Assembly (NCBI RefSeq): GCF_001183965.1
Contig: NZ_LFZV01000001.1
Coordinates: 3,129,263 to 3,193,262, forward strand
DNA from: Bacillus sp. FJAT-27916
GTDB lineage: Bacteria > Bacillota > Bacilli > Bacillales > Pradoshiaceae
Direction of reading: 5' to 3'
Length of the DNA: 64,000 nucleotides
In this document: one piece after another, positions 16,251 to 24,880 of the stretch
Position numbering within the stretch: position 1 is the first letter of the stretch
Layout: each line of letters opens with the position of its first letter
Made by a program: the position numbers and the translations under genes
Notes under the pieces: model-generated
Database searches by the model: none
What the model was told of the DNA's origin: nothing
Seen by the model: only the letters and a program-made list of their open reading frames with translations

Positions 16251-17201
16251 CTACATATCAATTTGCTTTCGATTAATGACCTTCAATAACACCGCTGTGA
16301 TGGACGCAATAAAGATAAAAAGCACAACAGCAAGTGCTGATCCAAGACCTACAGCTGTTGAATCTCCGCTTCCGCCTCCAAAGGCCAGCCGGTAGAAATA
16401 AACTGCCAGCGTATCTGTTGAACGATATGGTTCTCCTTGAGAGCCTTGCATCGCATAGACAAGCTCAAAGGCCTCAAAGGATTGAATAAAGGTCAGAACG
16501 GTCATGATCATCAAGGAAGGGACCATTAATGGAAGCATAATCTTCCGTATAAGAGTCAACCCCCTTGCCCCGTCAAGCCTAGCCGCCTCAATCAGTTCAT
16601 GCGGTATGGCTTGCAGACCTGCAAGGAAAATAAGGACGGCAAATCCGACACCAAACCAGCAATTCACTAAGATAATCGCAATCAAGGCTGTATCCGGATC
16701 GCCAAGCCATGCCTTCTGCAGGGATTCCAGGCCGAATTTACCTAATAAAATGTTCAGGGCACCGAAATTGGGATTCAAAATCAGCTTCCAAAGAAAGCCG
16801 ACCACGATAACTGATAATAATCTTGGCAGGAAATAGGCAATCTTAAAGAATTCCATTCCCCGTATCTTTTGATAAAGAATGAGCGCCAGTACAAAGGCAA
16901 CGCCATTTTGAATAATCATTTGAATCACGAAATAAAGAACGTTATGGCCAAAGGCATTCCAGAACATGCCTCGAAATGGCTCAAGTGTAAATAAATCCTT
17001 GTAATTCCCCAGTCCAATAAATGCCCCTTGCTTAATTCCCTCCCAGTCAAAAAAACTGTAAGTCAGCGCGGCTAAAAGGGGATAAACGATGAATAATCCA
17101 TAGATGACAAGGGCGGGAATAGGCAGGAGATGAATCTTCCATCCCCTGCGCTTCTTCACGTTTGGTTTCTTCACTTCAGCTGTAATCGTTTCCGGCTGCA
17201 T
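16251..17201 (-). CDS. Carbohydrate ABC transporter permease (MalF/UgpA type)
   Basis: A 316-residue permease with a basic cytoplasmic N terminus and six membrane segments. The EAA loop reads HELIEAARLDGARGLTLIRKI. It forms a heterodimer with the product of the next gene and receives sugar from the lipoprotein encoded upstream. The spacing of about 22 bases to the binding-protein gene indicates one transcript. Confidence 0.88.
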   Translation of the reverse strand: MQPETITAEVKKPNVKKRRGWKIHLLPIPALVIYGLFIVYPLLAALTYSFFDWEGIKQGAFIGLGNYKDLFTLEPFRGMFWNAFGHNVLYFVIQMIIQNGVAFVLALILYQKIRGMEFFKIAYFLPRLLSVIVVGFLWKLILNPNFGALNILLGKFGLESLQKAWLGDPDTALIAIILVNCWFGVGFAVLIFLAGLQAIPHELIEAARLDGARGLTLIRKIMLPLMVPSLMIMTVLTFIQSFEAFELVYAMQGSQGEPYRSTDTLAVYFYRLAFGGGSGDSTAVGLGSALAVVLFIFIASITAVLLKVINRKQIDM

Positions 17202-17223
17202 AGCTTACCCGCCTCCTGCTCCT

Positions 17224-18495
17224 TTATTGAAACGGTTTATACCAACTCTTCGCACTTTCCTGCACTTTCTTCGCTACTTCCTCAGGTGTTTGATCGCCAA
17301 GATACATTCCCTGCAGCTCAGTTTCAAAAGTGGCCTTTGTGGTTGGATTCCCTTCCGCGAAGTGAATGACCATCATATAAGGAGTAGAGCTTTCTGTAAT
17401 CGCCTTCCCAAGACTGTTCACGAGCTCATCCTCTGAGGTGATGCCCGGGATGGCACTAATCATTTTAAATTCATTCGTAAACAATTCCCCAAATTCCTTC
17501 GTCGTCATAAACTCCACGAATTTCTTTGCTGCCTCTTTGTGCTTGGAATTGGCATTCACCGCATACGAGCCATCAACCCATGCTGTTACAGCCGGTTCTC
17601 CTCCGTTTTGCTGAGGCATCGGGAAGTAGCCAAAATCAAGATCCGGGTTCATTCCGCGTACAACTTCAATCTCCCAGCTTCCGAGCGGGAACATCGCTGC
17701 TTGTTCCGTGAAGAACATCGTTCTCATATCCTCCATGCCAACCCCTTCATAGTTATCAGGGAAATATTTCTTCAATTCATCCATAGCTTTGACGGATTGA
17801 ACAAACTCCTTGCTCGTAAAGTTGGTCTCTCCCTTTTGAATCTTATCAACAAATTCTGTCCCGCCATATACTGCTGGACCGAAGATGCCATGAGTGAGTG
17901 ATAACAGCCAACCTTCCTTAGTTCCCAGGGCTAAAGGAACATAACCTCCATCTTTTATCTTTTCATTCAACTCAATGAACTCATCCCATGTCTTAGGTTC
18001 CTCAAGCTTTAATTCTTTGAAAATCTTCTTGTTATAGAAGACCTGTGTGGTACTCATATTGATTGGTACACCATATTGCTTCCCATCCGACCCCTTTGAG
18101 GCAGTAAGTGCTTCATCTGTAAATGTATCGAGTCCACTTATATCATCAAGCGGCTCTAAATAGCCGGCATCTGCAAGCGCAATTCCTGGAGCATATGGAC
18201 GTAAATGAATGATATCAGGACCTTCCCCGCTTTTGAGTGCCGTATTCAAGATTGTGTTATACTCCGTATTCTTCGATGGCTTAAACTCTACTTGAATATC
18301 TGGATTTTTCTTTTCAAATGCTTCAATGACTTTTTTGTAGCCTTCTGTGTCCTCTGTTCTCCAGCTTCCAATCGTCAAGGTAACCGCATCTTCCTTCTTC
18401 CCATTGGCCGTTTCCTTATCCTGTGAACAAGCTGTCGCGACCATGGCTGAACACAACATAATACCTGCCAGCCACGCCTTCCCCATCCTCTTCAT
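17224..18495 (-). CDS. Sugar-binding lipoprotein of an ABC importer (CUT1)
   Basis: A 423-residue extracellular solute-binding protein of family 1. The signal peptide ends in VATAC with the lipid-anchored Cys near residue 23. The mature part has the TIGSWRTEDTEGYKKVIEAFEKK start typical of the family. The ATG follows GGGAGGTCAAATG. The operon context with a MurQ etherase and an amino-sugar kinase suggests MurNAc, MurNAc-containing disaccharide or a related sugar as ligand; this is inference. Confidence 0.85.
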   Translation of the reverse strand: MKRMGKAWLAGIMLCSAMVATACSQDKETANGKKEDAVTLTIGSWRTEDTEGYKKVIEAFEKKNPDIQVEFKPSKNTEYNTILNTALKSGEGPDIIHLRPYAPGIALADAGYLEPLDDISGLDTFTDEALTASKGSDGKQYGVPINMSTTQVFYNKKIFKELKLEEPKTWDEFIELNEKIKDGGYVPLALGTKEGWLLSLTHGIFGPAVYGGTEFVDKIQKGETNFTSKEFVQSVKAMDELKKYFPDNYEGVGMEDMRTMFFTEQAAMFPLGSWEIEVVRGMNPDLDFGYFPMPQQNGGEPAVTAWVDGSYAVNANSKHKEAAKKFVEFMTTKEFGELFTNEFKMISAIPGITSEDELVNSLGKAITESSTPYMMVIHFAEGNPTTKATFETELQGMYLGDQTPEEVAKKVQESAKSWYKPFQ

Positions 18496-18604
18496 TCATT
18501 TGACCTCCCATAGTTTATAATTAGCTTCATGTATCAAGGAAGATACACAAAGTAAAGCAACAGTACTAAAGGTAAGGAGCCGGATAAAAGCCTCATCAAA
18601 ACGG

Positions 18605-19447
18605 CTATTTCCCGCTTTTTGAACGGCGGACCGCTTTACGTGTCCGCTCCAATGCCTCAATATTCTTCTCTTTGTTTGCCCTAGTGATGCCGGCAAACAA
18701 TATATCAATGACATTTAACTGAGCGATACGTGAGCTTGTCGCACCGCTTCGGATATTCCGCTCCAATGAAGTGGTATATAGACAGGCATCTCCCATCAGG
18801 GAAAGCACATTATCTCCAGACTTGGTCAAGGTGATGACCTTTGCCCCATTCTTCTTGGCCAAGGAGACAGAGTCACAAATATCCTTCGTCAAGCCGCTGT
18901 AAGAAATGCCGAAGACGACATCCTGCGGACCAAGATTCGCTGAAACCGTCAATTGCGTATCACCGTCAATCGCCGCTTCACACCAATAATTGATGCGGGT
19001 AAGCTTTTGTTTGAAATCCTGAGCAATGATGGCAGAAGCACCGATGCCATAGACAGCCACCATGCGGGCGTCGGCAATAAGCGATATGGCTTTTTCCACA
19101 CTCTCTTCTGTCAGCAGCACCATTGTGTTCTCTATCGCTTGAATATTATTTTGCGAGATTGATTGTATGTAGGATTTAATAGAGCCGTCATCCGGAATAT
19201 CCTCATATTGCTCCGTCCTGTGCTCATTCTTGGCGAGCTCATAAGCCAGTTTCAGCTTAAGATCCTTAAAGCCTGTGCAATTCATTTTCTTTGCGAGCCG
19301 GATAATGGATGCCTCACTGACCTCAGCTCGTGCGGCCAGCTTTTGGATAGAAAGATTAACCGCTTCATTCGGGTTTTGCAGGATGAATTCAGCTGCCTTC
19401 TTCTCCGTCGGCTTAAAGGTATGAAAACTCTCTTCTATAAAAATCAA
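18605..19447 (-). CDS. MurR/RpiR-family transcriptional regulator
   Basis: A 280-residue regulator with an N-terminal RpiR HTH (about 1-75, including SIQKLAARAEVSEASIIRLAKK) and a C-terminal SIS domain (about 110-250, VYGIGASAIIAQDF) that senses phosphosugars. It is the first gene of the operon and lies 110 bases upstream of the binding-protein gene. MurNAc-6-P is the known effector of MurR in E. coli and is a sensible effector here. The likely start is TTG at 19447 behind AAGGGATGG. Confidence 0.85.
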   Translation of the reverse strand: MIFIEESFHTFKPTEKKAAEFILQNPNEAVNLSIQKLAARAEVSEASIIRLAKKMNCTGFKDLKLKLAYELAKNEHRTEQYEDIPDDGSIKSYIQSISQNNIQAIENTMVLLTEESVEKAISLIADARMVAVYGIGASAIIAQDFKQKLTRINYWCEAAIDGDTQLTVSANLGPQDVVFGISYSGLTKDICDSVSLAKKNGAKVITLTKSGDNVLSLMGDACLYTTSLERNIRSGATSSRIAQLNVIDILFAGITRANKEKNIEALERTRKAVRRSKSGK

Positions 19448-19485
19448 ATGAATGCCATCCCTTACTTGTAAATTTCTTACTATTC

Positions 19486-19514
19486 AGTATATAAAATAAA
19501 GTTTCGTTCTACAA
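19486..19514 (-). promoter_or_regulatory. Promoter of the amino-sugar operon
   Basis: On the minus strand TTGTAG (19509-19514) and TATACT (19486-19491) are 17 bases apart. The GAAAC within the spacer could be part of the RpiR operator. Confidence 0.5.
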
Positions 19515-19558
19515 CCAATTTTTTGAAATTTTGTTACAATAATGGGATATAGACCTAT

Positions 19559-19606
19559 AAAAAAAGCAAATCTGTCTGCTCATATACATGAGCAGCAGAT
19601 TTGCCT
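19559..19606 (-). terminator. lplJ terminator
   Basis: A long stem, GCAAATCTG with CAGATTTGC and GCTCAT with ATGAGC, followed on the minus strand by TTTTTTTAT. Confidence 0.85.
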
Positions 19607-19621
19607 AAACTCTATTATTCT

Positions 19622-20617
19622 TTAATACAATAATTTGACGAACTCTTCCTTCGTCAAATTGCCGAAGTAATGCTTGATATTCACATCATCAAGCGCCTTC
19701 TCAATCTCCGCCTTCGAGAAACGGACACCGTTCAATTTCTGCTCAATCTCCTCGACACTTCCAACTCCGAAGAAATCGCCGAAAATTTTGCAGTTCTCGA
19801 TTTGGCCTTTTGCCACATCCAAGCGGACATCAATTTGGCCAACTCCTTCAAAGCGCTGTGAATGCTGAACATTAAACTTAGGAGATTTGCCATAGTTCCA
19901 ATCCCATTGCTGATAACGGCTTTCTGAGATCTCCATGATTTTCTTCCAATCCTCTTCTGTCCATTCATAACGCTCGACCTTATCCATTCCGCCGAAAATG
20001 TGCTCAAGGATTTTTTGTTTAAAGTCCTCAATGCTCAACTGCTCAGTTAGGAATTCAGAAATATTAGCCACACGACTGCGAATCGATTTAATGCCTTTAG
20101 ATTTAATCTTATCCTGATTCACATTAAGAGCGGACACAACATGATCAATCTCACTAGAAAGCATTAGCGTGCCGTGGCTGAACATTCTCCCGTTTGTTGC
20201 AAATTGTGCATTGCCGGAGATTTTTCTTCCGCCAGCAATTAAGTCATTCCGTCCGCTAAGCTCCGCCTCAACTCCGAGCTCCTTCAAGGCATCCACAACA
20301 GGCTCAGTAAATTTCTTGAAGTTATGGAAGCTCTCCCCGTCATCCTTCGTGATGAAGCTGAAGTTCAAGTTCCCAAGATCGTGGTAAACCGCACCGCCTC
20401 CTGAAAGCCGGCGCACGACAATGATATCATTTTCATCCACGTAATCTTGATTAATTTCTTCTATTGTATTTTGATTTCTGCCGATAATAATAGATGGCTG
20501 ATTAATGTAGAAAAGTAAATAGGATTCCTCTGTAATGTCCAAATTCTTTAACGCATATTCCTCAATCGCTAAGTTAATTCGCGGGTCTGTAATGCCCCTG
20601 TTATCCAAAAATAACAT
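19622..20617 (-). CDS. lplJ: Lipoate-protein ligase LplJ
   Basis: A 331-residue lipoate-protein ligase A. It adenylates free lipoate and transfers it to the E2/H-protein lysines of oxo-acid dehydrogenases and glycine cleavage. The motifs RRLSGGGAVYHDLGNLNFSF and GRKISGNAQ (lipoyl-AMP site) are present, followed by a C-terminal accessory domain (about 250-331). The ATG follows TGGAGGTAAAGGT. It lies 19 bases after yhfI in the same direction, as in B. subtilis. Confidence 0.93.
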   Translation of the reverse strand: MLFLDNRGITDPRINLAIEEYALKNLDITEESYLLFYINQPSIIIGRNQNTIEEINQDYVDENDIIVVRRLSGGGAVYHDLGNLNFSFITKDDGESFHNFKKFTEPVVDALKELGVEAELSGRNDLIAGGRKISGNAQFATNGRMFSHGTLMLSSEIDHVVSALNVNQDKIKSKGIKSIRSRVANISEFLTEQLSIEDFKQKILEHIFGGMDKVERYEWTEEDWKKIMEISESRYQQWDWNYGKSPKFNVQHSQRFEGVGQIDVRLDVAKGQIENCKIFGDFFGVGSVEEIEQKLNGVRFSKAEIEKALDDVNIKHYFGNLTKEEFVKLLY

Positions 20618-20636
20618 ACCTTTACCTCCACATGAT

Positions 20637-21374
20637 TTATATTTCGATTGTCAGTCCAGTGCTGGCCAGTCCAATTTCTCCACTGAAAACTGCCGCTGCC
20701 TCAACCTTCAGCTGCTTCACATCCCCAAAATGCGGAAGATGCGTTAGGATCAATCGTTCTGCTCCTGCATCCCTCGCAATCATGGCAGCATGCTCACTCG
20801 TTAGATGGCCGGCACGCTCCGCTGCATCCATTCCTTTGTAGAAGTTACACTCGCTTAGCAGCACATGTGCCCCTTGAAAGAAGGATGCAAAGTCCTCTTT
20901 AAAAGCCGTATCTCCCGTAAATCCGAATACACGCCCTCCTGCCTCGATTCGATAAGCCAGGCATGGAACAGAGTGCTTCGTTTTCATCGCACGAACCGAA
21001 AACGGACCGATTTGGGATGGCACGTCCTCTTCTATCGGCTTCCATTCTGTATAGGCTTTGTACTGAAGTGTTTCGATAAATCCCTGCTCCTCTGAATGGG
21101 TATAGATTGGCAGACATTTCTCCTGACCGCCAGACATATGTCCAATCAAAAGCGCATGCTGTAAAACACCAATATCAGCTGTATGATCAGGATGAGAATG
21201 GGTCAGCAAAACCGCATCAAGCTCACTAGGCGAGACGTAGGATTGAAGCTTTGATAAAACCCCGCTTCCGCAATCAAGCAACAGCTTAAAGCCCTCATGT
21301 TCCAATAAGTATCCTGTGCTGGCTTCACCTGCAGCAGGAAACCCGCCCCAGTAACCAATCACCGTTAATTGCAT
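20637..21374 (-). CDS. yhfI: Metallo-beta-lactamase-fold hydrolase YhfI
   Basis: A 245-residue MBL-fold protein. The dinuclear metal site is seen in THSHPDHTAD (around residue 58), with further ligands in FTGDTAF and the C-terminal LTHLPH. It resembles RNase Z-like or phosphodiesterase hydrolases; the substrate is unknown. It is cotranscribed with lplJ and divergent from yhfH. Confidence 0.85.
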   Translation of the reverse strand: MQLTVIGYWGGFPAAGEASTGYLLEHEGFKLLLDCGSGVLSKLQSYVSPSELDAVLLTHSHPDHTADIGVLQHALLIGHMSGGQEKCLPIYTHSEEQGFIETLQYKAYTEWKPIEEDVPSQIGPFSVRAMKTKHSVPCLAYRIEAGGRVFGFTGDTAFKEDFASFFQGAHVLLSECNFYKGMDAAERAGHLTSEHAAMIARDAGAERLILTHLPHFGDVKQLKVEAAAVFSGEIGLASTGLTIEI

Positions 21375-21462
21375 CGAATTCCTCCTTACAAAACGAGCTA
21401 TCTCCCTTAATCACTATAAACTAAAATGCCTATTTTTTCATCTTTTTCAAAATTGTTTTAAA

Positions 21463-21547
21463 ACAGTGTTGACATTCCATATCTGTTATAATACACTGTT
21501 ATTAACAAATAGTTATATAACAGTTTCAGAAAATAACAAACTGTTAT
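21463..21547 (+). promoter_or_regulatory. yhfH promoter with an array of CTGTTAT/ATAACAG sites
   Basis: TTGACA (21469-21474) is 17 bases from TACACT (21492-21497); a TG-T-TATAAT (21484-21492) is an alternative -10. CTGTTAT occurs at 21483, 21496 and 21541, and ATAACAG at 21517. ATAACA-AAC-TGTTAT at 21533-21547 is a perfect palindrome. Such a cluster around a promoter suggests cooperative binding of a repressor. Confidence 0.55.
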
Positions 21548-21573
21548 AAATCAATTAAACGGAGGTTATGAGC

Positions 21574-21708
21574 ATGGTACGAAACGTAATGGAATTCTTC
21601 AGAAACTTGCCCCCAAAGAAATGCGCTGAATGTGGTGAAAATATCGAAGAACAGCACGAATGCTACGGAATCGTCTGTGATCGATGCCTGCGTCATGTAT
21701 CTGAATGA
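21574..21708 (+). CDS. yhfH: YhfH-family small zinc-ribbon-like protein
   Basis: A 44-residue protein too short for most gene callers. Two CxxC pairs (CAEC and CDRC) plus a Cys and His between them suggest zinc binding. It matches the YhfH family of Bacillus in length and pattern. The ATG follows CGGAGGTTATGAGC. Function is unknown; the elaborate promoter suggests tight regulation. Confidence 0.8.
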   Translation: MVRNVMEFFRNLPPKKCAECGENIEEQHECYGIVCDRCLRHVSE

Positions 21709-21834
21709 GAATCAACGGGAATAATCCCTTGATTATAAATGCGCAAGCATCCCCCTATGTTAGGTTGGTGTGAAATGGACTGTACAACAGTCTTGGTTCA
21801 TTCAAAATTCCCTCTAATTTGCAGAATGCAAAGC

Positions 21835-21862
21835 CAGGCTTTCAAAGAAGCCTGTTTTTTTT
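21835..21862 (+). terminator. yhfH terminator
   Basis: CAGGCTT (21835-21841) pairs with AAGCCTG (21848-21854) followed by eight or more T. The 127 bases before it hold only a short GACTGT/ACAGTC hairpin. Confidence 0.85.
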
Positions 21863-21925
21863 TGCATTGAAGCAGAAATACTGTCATCATAAGTGAATTA
21901 CTCCAGTTTAATCATTGTAAAAATA

Positions 21926-21957
21926 AAAAAGCCGCTTCTGATTAGGAAGCAGCTTGA
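21926..21957 (-). terminator. Terminator of the gene ending at 22009
   Basis: On the minus strand GCTGCTTC and GAAGCGGC pair, followed by TTTTTTATTTT. Confidence 0.75.
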
Positions 21958-22008
21958 CTTATTGTATACAAATTACCGGGAGCTATTCCCTGCTAATTAG
22001 ATTTGTCC

Positions 22009-22476
22009 CTATCCTTTCATAGCTGCTAAACGCCTATTATTTCTTACACTAAGCAGACAATTGACCCCAATGCCAATGAAAAGACATGATGTATAATAAT
22101 ACTTCGTATCCACATGCTGTAATTGAACCGCAGCGAGAACAACTAACAGGCAGACCGTATAGATACGAAAAAATAAAATTCTCCTTCTTCTATCCTCAAT
22201 AGTACACACTCCTAATACAGTTAACAGGTACAGCACACTCAACAACAATACAGTTGGGAAGAAAGGATAAAACTTGCTTGCATAAACAAAGAAATCCACT
22301 TGCATAATATCTGCTTCAGAGGTTAAAGGTCCATGAAATAGGGTGGAGAAAGGAGCTGAATCCTCCCACTCAAAAGAGTTCTCCAAAATATTGCTTCCCT
22401 CATACCATGTTCCAAACAGCGAAAAGATGAGAAAGAACAAAGCAATTGGAAGGTGTAACGATAATTGCTTTCTCAT
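22009..22476 (-). CDS. Membrane protein resembling YjdJ (DUF4306)
   Basis: A 155-residue protein with about four membrane segments. The N-terminal hydrophobic segment ends in FGTWYEGSNILENSFEWEDS, a WYEGS pattern that recalls the DUF4306/YjdJ family of Bacillus. Function is unknown. The start ATG has only AGGAGGCC about 10 bases upstream. It stands alone between two terminators. Confidence 0.55.
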   Translation of the reverse strand: MRKQLSLHLPIALFFLIFSLFGTWYEGSNILENSFEWEDSAPFSTLFHGPLTSEADIMQVDFFVYASKFYPFFPTVLLLSVLYLLTVLGVCTIEDRRRRILFFRIYTVCLLVVLAAVQLQHVDTKYYYTSCLFIGIGVNCLLSVRNNRRLAAMKG

Positions 22477-22525
22477 AGTACGGCCTCCTTCTTTTATCTT
22501 CTTATAAAATAATAGGCAAAGGAAA

Positions 22526-22795
22526 TTAACAATCCTTCGTTAGTCGATTTGTTTCATCATAAAGCTTCATATGAATCATTGCATCTATCACCATTTTCTT
22601 TCGTTTTGGTTCATCCTGTAAGACATAATGAACTTGAATATCGCCGAACAAAGCAAGTCGAGATGATTCTAGAGACGAATGAAGATATTCCTTCAATAAC
22701 ATCATATCTAGATGTATGTCTTTATGTATAAGAAATGGGATATGTTTTTCCCCATTAAGAAGCGGTACTGCTACACCCAGCTCATCCTGGATCAA
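22526..22795 (-). pseudogene. Fragment of an unidentified gene
   Basis: An open frame of 89 codons beginning with a TTG directly after an in-frame TAG and lacking a ribosome site. Reading continues sensibly upstream of that TAG (ISSKQRIIQVVPDI), suggesting a point stop in a once longer gene. The rest (PLLNGEKHIPFLIHKDIHL and KRKKMVIDAMIHMKLY) is coding-like. I do not recognise the family. Confidence 0.35.
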
Positions 22796-22969
22796 CTAAA
22801 TGTCCGGCACTACCTGAATAATTCTCTGCTTAGATGAAATAGTCCTTTAAACTTCCAAAACAAACCGATCCCTTTTCTCTAATAAGGGGGTCTATTCACT
22901 TTAAATACATTGTTTCACATACTTCCCCCACATTCTTCATCTATTACAAGAATGCTTCCCTTTAGCAAC

Positions 22970-23002
22970 ATAAGAAAAGACCATCAATCTGACAGTCTTT
23001 CC
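22970..23002 (-). terminator. Terminator of the HExxH-protein gene
   Basis: AAAGAC and GTCTTT (22976-22981 with 22995-23000) pair, followed on the minus strand by TTCTTATG. Moderate quality. Confidence 0.5.
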
Positions 23003-23015
23003 TCCTATTATTCTG

Positions 23016-23765
23016 TTACTTCAATAAGGACTCAATTCCAAAGTATTCCGTCAATGGAACCTTTCTACCTTCTCTATCCCATTGATGATATGTATTAAAG
23101 ACCTGTTTCACATTATTATTGGCACGGTCCTCTACTAAATACTTTACAGAAAGATAACTTCGCCAATAATCAAACATAATACTTGAAAGGCTGCCTTGAT
23201 ATGAAAGACTTCCGAAATCTTCTAATGAATGTTTTCCATATTTGTCTTTGAACGCTTCAAATAATTGGATCTCCGCATTGGTTATTTCGTTAAACTCCTT
23301 CTCACTTAATAGAATTTTCCTAGGCAGATAAAAACACATCCCTTCCTCGAACCATATCCCATTTTCACTTTCATCATCAAATTCATCCAAGAATAAATCA
23401 GAATGGTGAGTTAATTCGTGTGCTAATATAATAAATACCTGATTTTCAGAGTAATTTTCATAAAATTCCTGAACATCCGGAAGATCCTTTCCGTCTAATT
23501 GGCTCAGAAGAATTCTCCTCCAACTTTTCACATCAGGAGACATATAGATTAAATCTTTATTCGTATAGGCTGGTATGGGGATATTTGAAAAAAACATCGT
23601 TGCCAATTCTTCGCTAGTCCATAAAATGCCTTTTGGTAATTCTGTTAGATCATATTGTTGCTCAAGTATGGCTTGGTATTCACTCAGTTTCTCTCCAAAT
23701 CTATGAGTAACATCTCGATACTTTACAAACTCCTCTTCCCTTTCAAAAGCGTATATTTGTTTCAT
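23016..23765 (-). CDS. Putative zinc metallopeptidase-like protein (HExxH)
   Basis: A 249-residue soluble protein. HELTHHSD (around residue 138) is a HExxH zinc motif and WFEEGMCFYLPRK about 25 residues later supplies the glutamate of a gluzincin-type site. No signal peptide, so it would act in the cytoplasm. The rest shows no family I recognise. The ATG at 23765 follows CTGGGGGAGAAG; the longer ORF start at 23855 lacks an RBS and runs into the neighbouring pseudogene. Confidence 0.6.
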   Translation of the reverse strand: MKQIYAFEREEEFVKYRDVTHRFGEKLSEYQAILEQQYDLTELPKGILWTSEELATMFFSNIPIPAYTNKDLIYMSPDVKSWRRILLSQLDGKDLPDVQEFYENYSENQVFIILAHELTHHSDLFLDEFDDESENGIWFEEGMCFYLPRKILLSEKEFNEITNAEIQLFEAFKDKYGKHSLEDFGSLSYQGSLSSIMFDYWRSYLSVKYLVEDRANNNVKQVFNTYHQWDREGRKVPLTEYFGIESLLK

Positions 23766-23808
23766 TCTTCTCCCCCAGTTTTCCGAGATAGTAATAAAGC
23801 GATTGCTC

Positions 23809-24403
23809 TTATTTCGAAATTGTTTCCGATAAAACAACTTCCAAAAAATTATCAAGCATTATATGATAGATTTCTGGCTGTTCAATATTAGCTGTATGCC
23901 CAGCATTCGGAACCAATCCAACCTTACTATCCGCTTTCATTTTTTTGATATAGGCAGCTGCTTCTACCTCATATCATTCATTCCCGCCATTCAGGATGAG
24001 CATTGGTATCCTTATGCTTTGAATATGCTATACGCTATATTTGCATCATTCTCTTCAAAATTTGAGAAATATTCATATTGTTTCTCCATAATCCCTTCTA
24101 GCTCTTCGGGAATGAACGGTGCATAACCTGTAAGGACAATACCGTTCATGAACTCTGGCACTCTTAAAGCAACATGCATGGCTAAGGAAGCTCCTCATGA
24201 TCACCCGGCTATAAATCCTTCCCCTTAATTCTTGATTTGAGTAATAACGTAATTAAGAGTTTCCTCAAAATAGAGGCTTCAACAGGTGCATTCCATGCTC
24301 CGGTATATCCAACAGCATGCTTATCTTCGAAATAAGCTATCTAATCTGTAAAATGTGTTTCAGCCGTCCCCATAAAACCGTGTAAGAAATAGACTTTCTT
24401 CAT
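23809..24403 (-). pseudogene. Alpha/beta hydrolase pseudogene
   Basis: The ATG at 24403 opens MKKVYFLHGFMGTAETHFTD, a typical alpha/beta hydrolase N terminus, then hits a TAG. Later segments in different frames read MHVALRVPEFMNGIVLTGYAPFIPEEL (in parts) and VGLVPNAGHTANIEQPE, the latter carrying the catalytic-His motif. The nucleophile region (about 24200) is interrupted by two stops. At least three stops and two or three frameshifts are present, so the gene is dead. Confidence 0.8.
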
Positions 24404-24475
24404 TAAAATCTCTCCCTTGTTCATGCATATATCATCTGCTGTCCTATAATTAATTCCCAGAATGAAAGAGTACTT

Positions 24476-24760
24476 CTATGGTTCAGACATACCATTTGCC
24501 AATAGTAGTAGATAGATTAATATGGATAATGGAATCATTAATGCCATATTCGAAAGGATGCAAAACACTTTTACAGCGCTTATTTTAGATTTGGCTCCCA
24601 AAATTAACGACACCATAAATCCAATGTCGATCAAAATATACAAGAAAATGAGATTCCATAGATTTAAGTTCGGAGAACGGTATACAAAGAAAATAAATAA
24701 TGCCATTAAGAACAACACGAAGGTTAATAGGATTGGAAAAAAATCTTTAAATTGTTTCAA
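24476..24760 (-). CDS. Small membrane protein, unknown
   Basis: A 94-residue protein with three membrane segments and short polar loops (YRSPNLN and GAKSKISA). The TTG at 24760 is favoured because it is 8 bases from AAAGGAGGTG; an upstream GTG at 24769 overlaps that site. No family recognised. Copy C of the dispersed repeat lies just upstream of its ribosome site. Confidence 0.5.
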   Translation of the reverse strand: MKQFKDFFPILLTFVLFLMALFIFFVYRSPNLNLWNLIFLYILIDIGFMVSLILGAKSKISAVKVFCILSNMALMIPLSILIYLLLLANGMSEP

Positions 24761-24782
24761 TGTATTCACCTCCTTTCATATT

Positions 24783-24839
24783 TCACTTTATAATAAGGAG
24801 TTCAACAAAAAAGGTATTAATCCTTCTTGGATTAATACC
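24783..24839 (-). repeat. Dispersed repeat, copy C, with perfect terminator hairpin
   Basis: GGTATTAATCC and GGATTAATACC form a perfect 11-bp stem around five bases, followed on the minus strand by TTTTTT. It both ends the RDD gene and precedes the small membrane gene. Downstream of the hairpin GTTGAACTCCTTAT is shared with copies A and B. Confidence 0.7.
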
Positions 24840-24880
24840 CTCGTTAAGTGAACAGGCAAGTCTCAATAAAAGAGGCCTCT

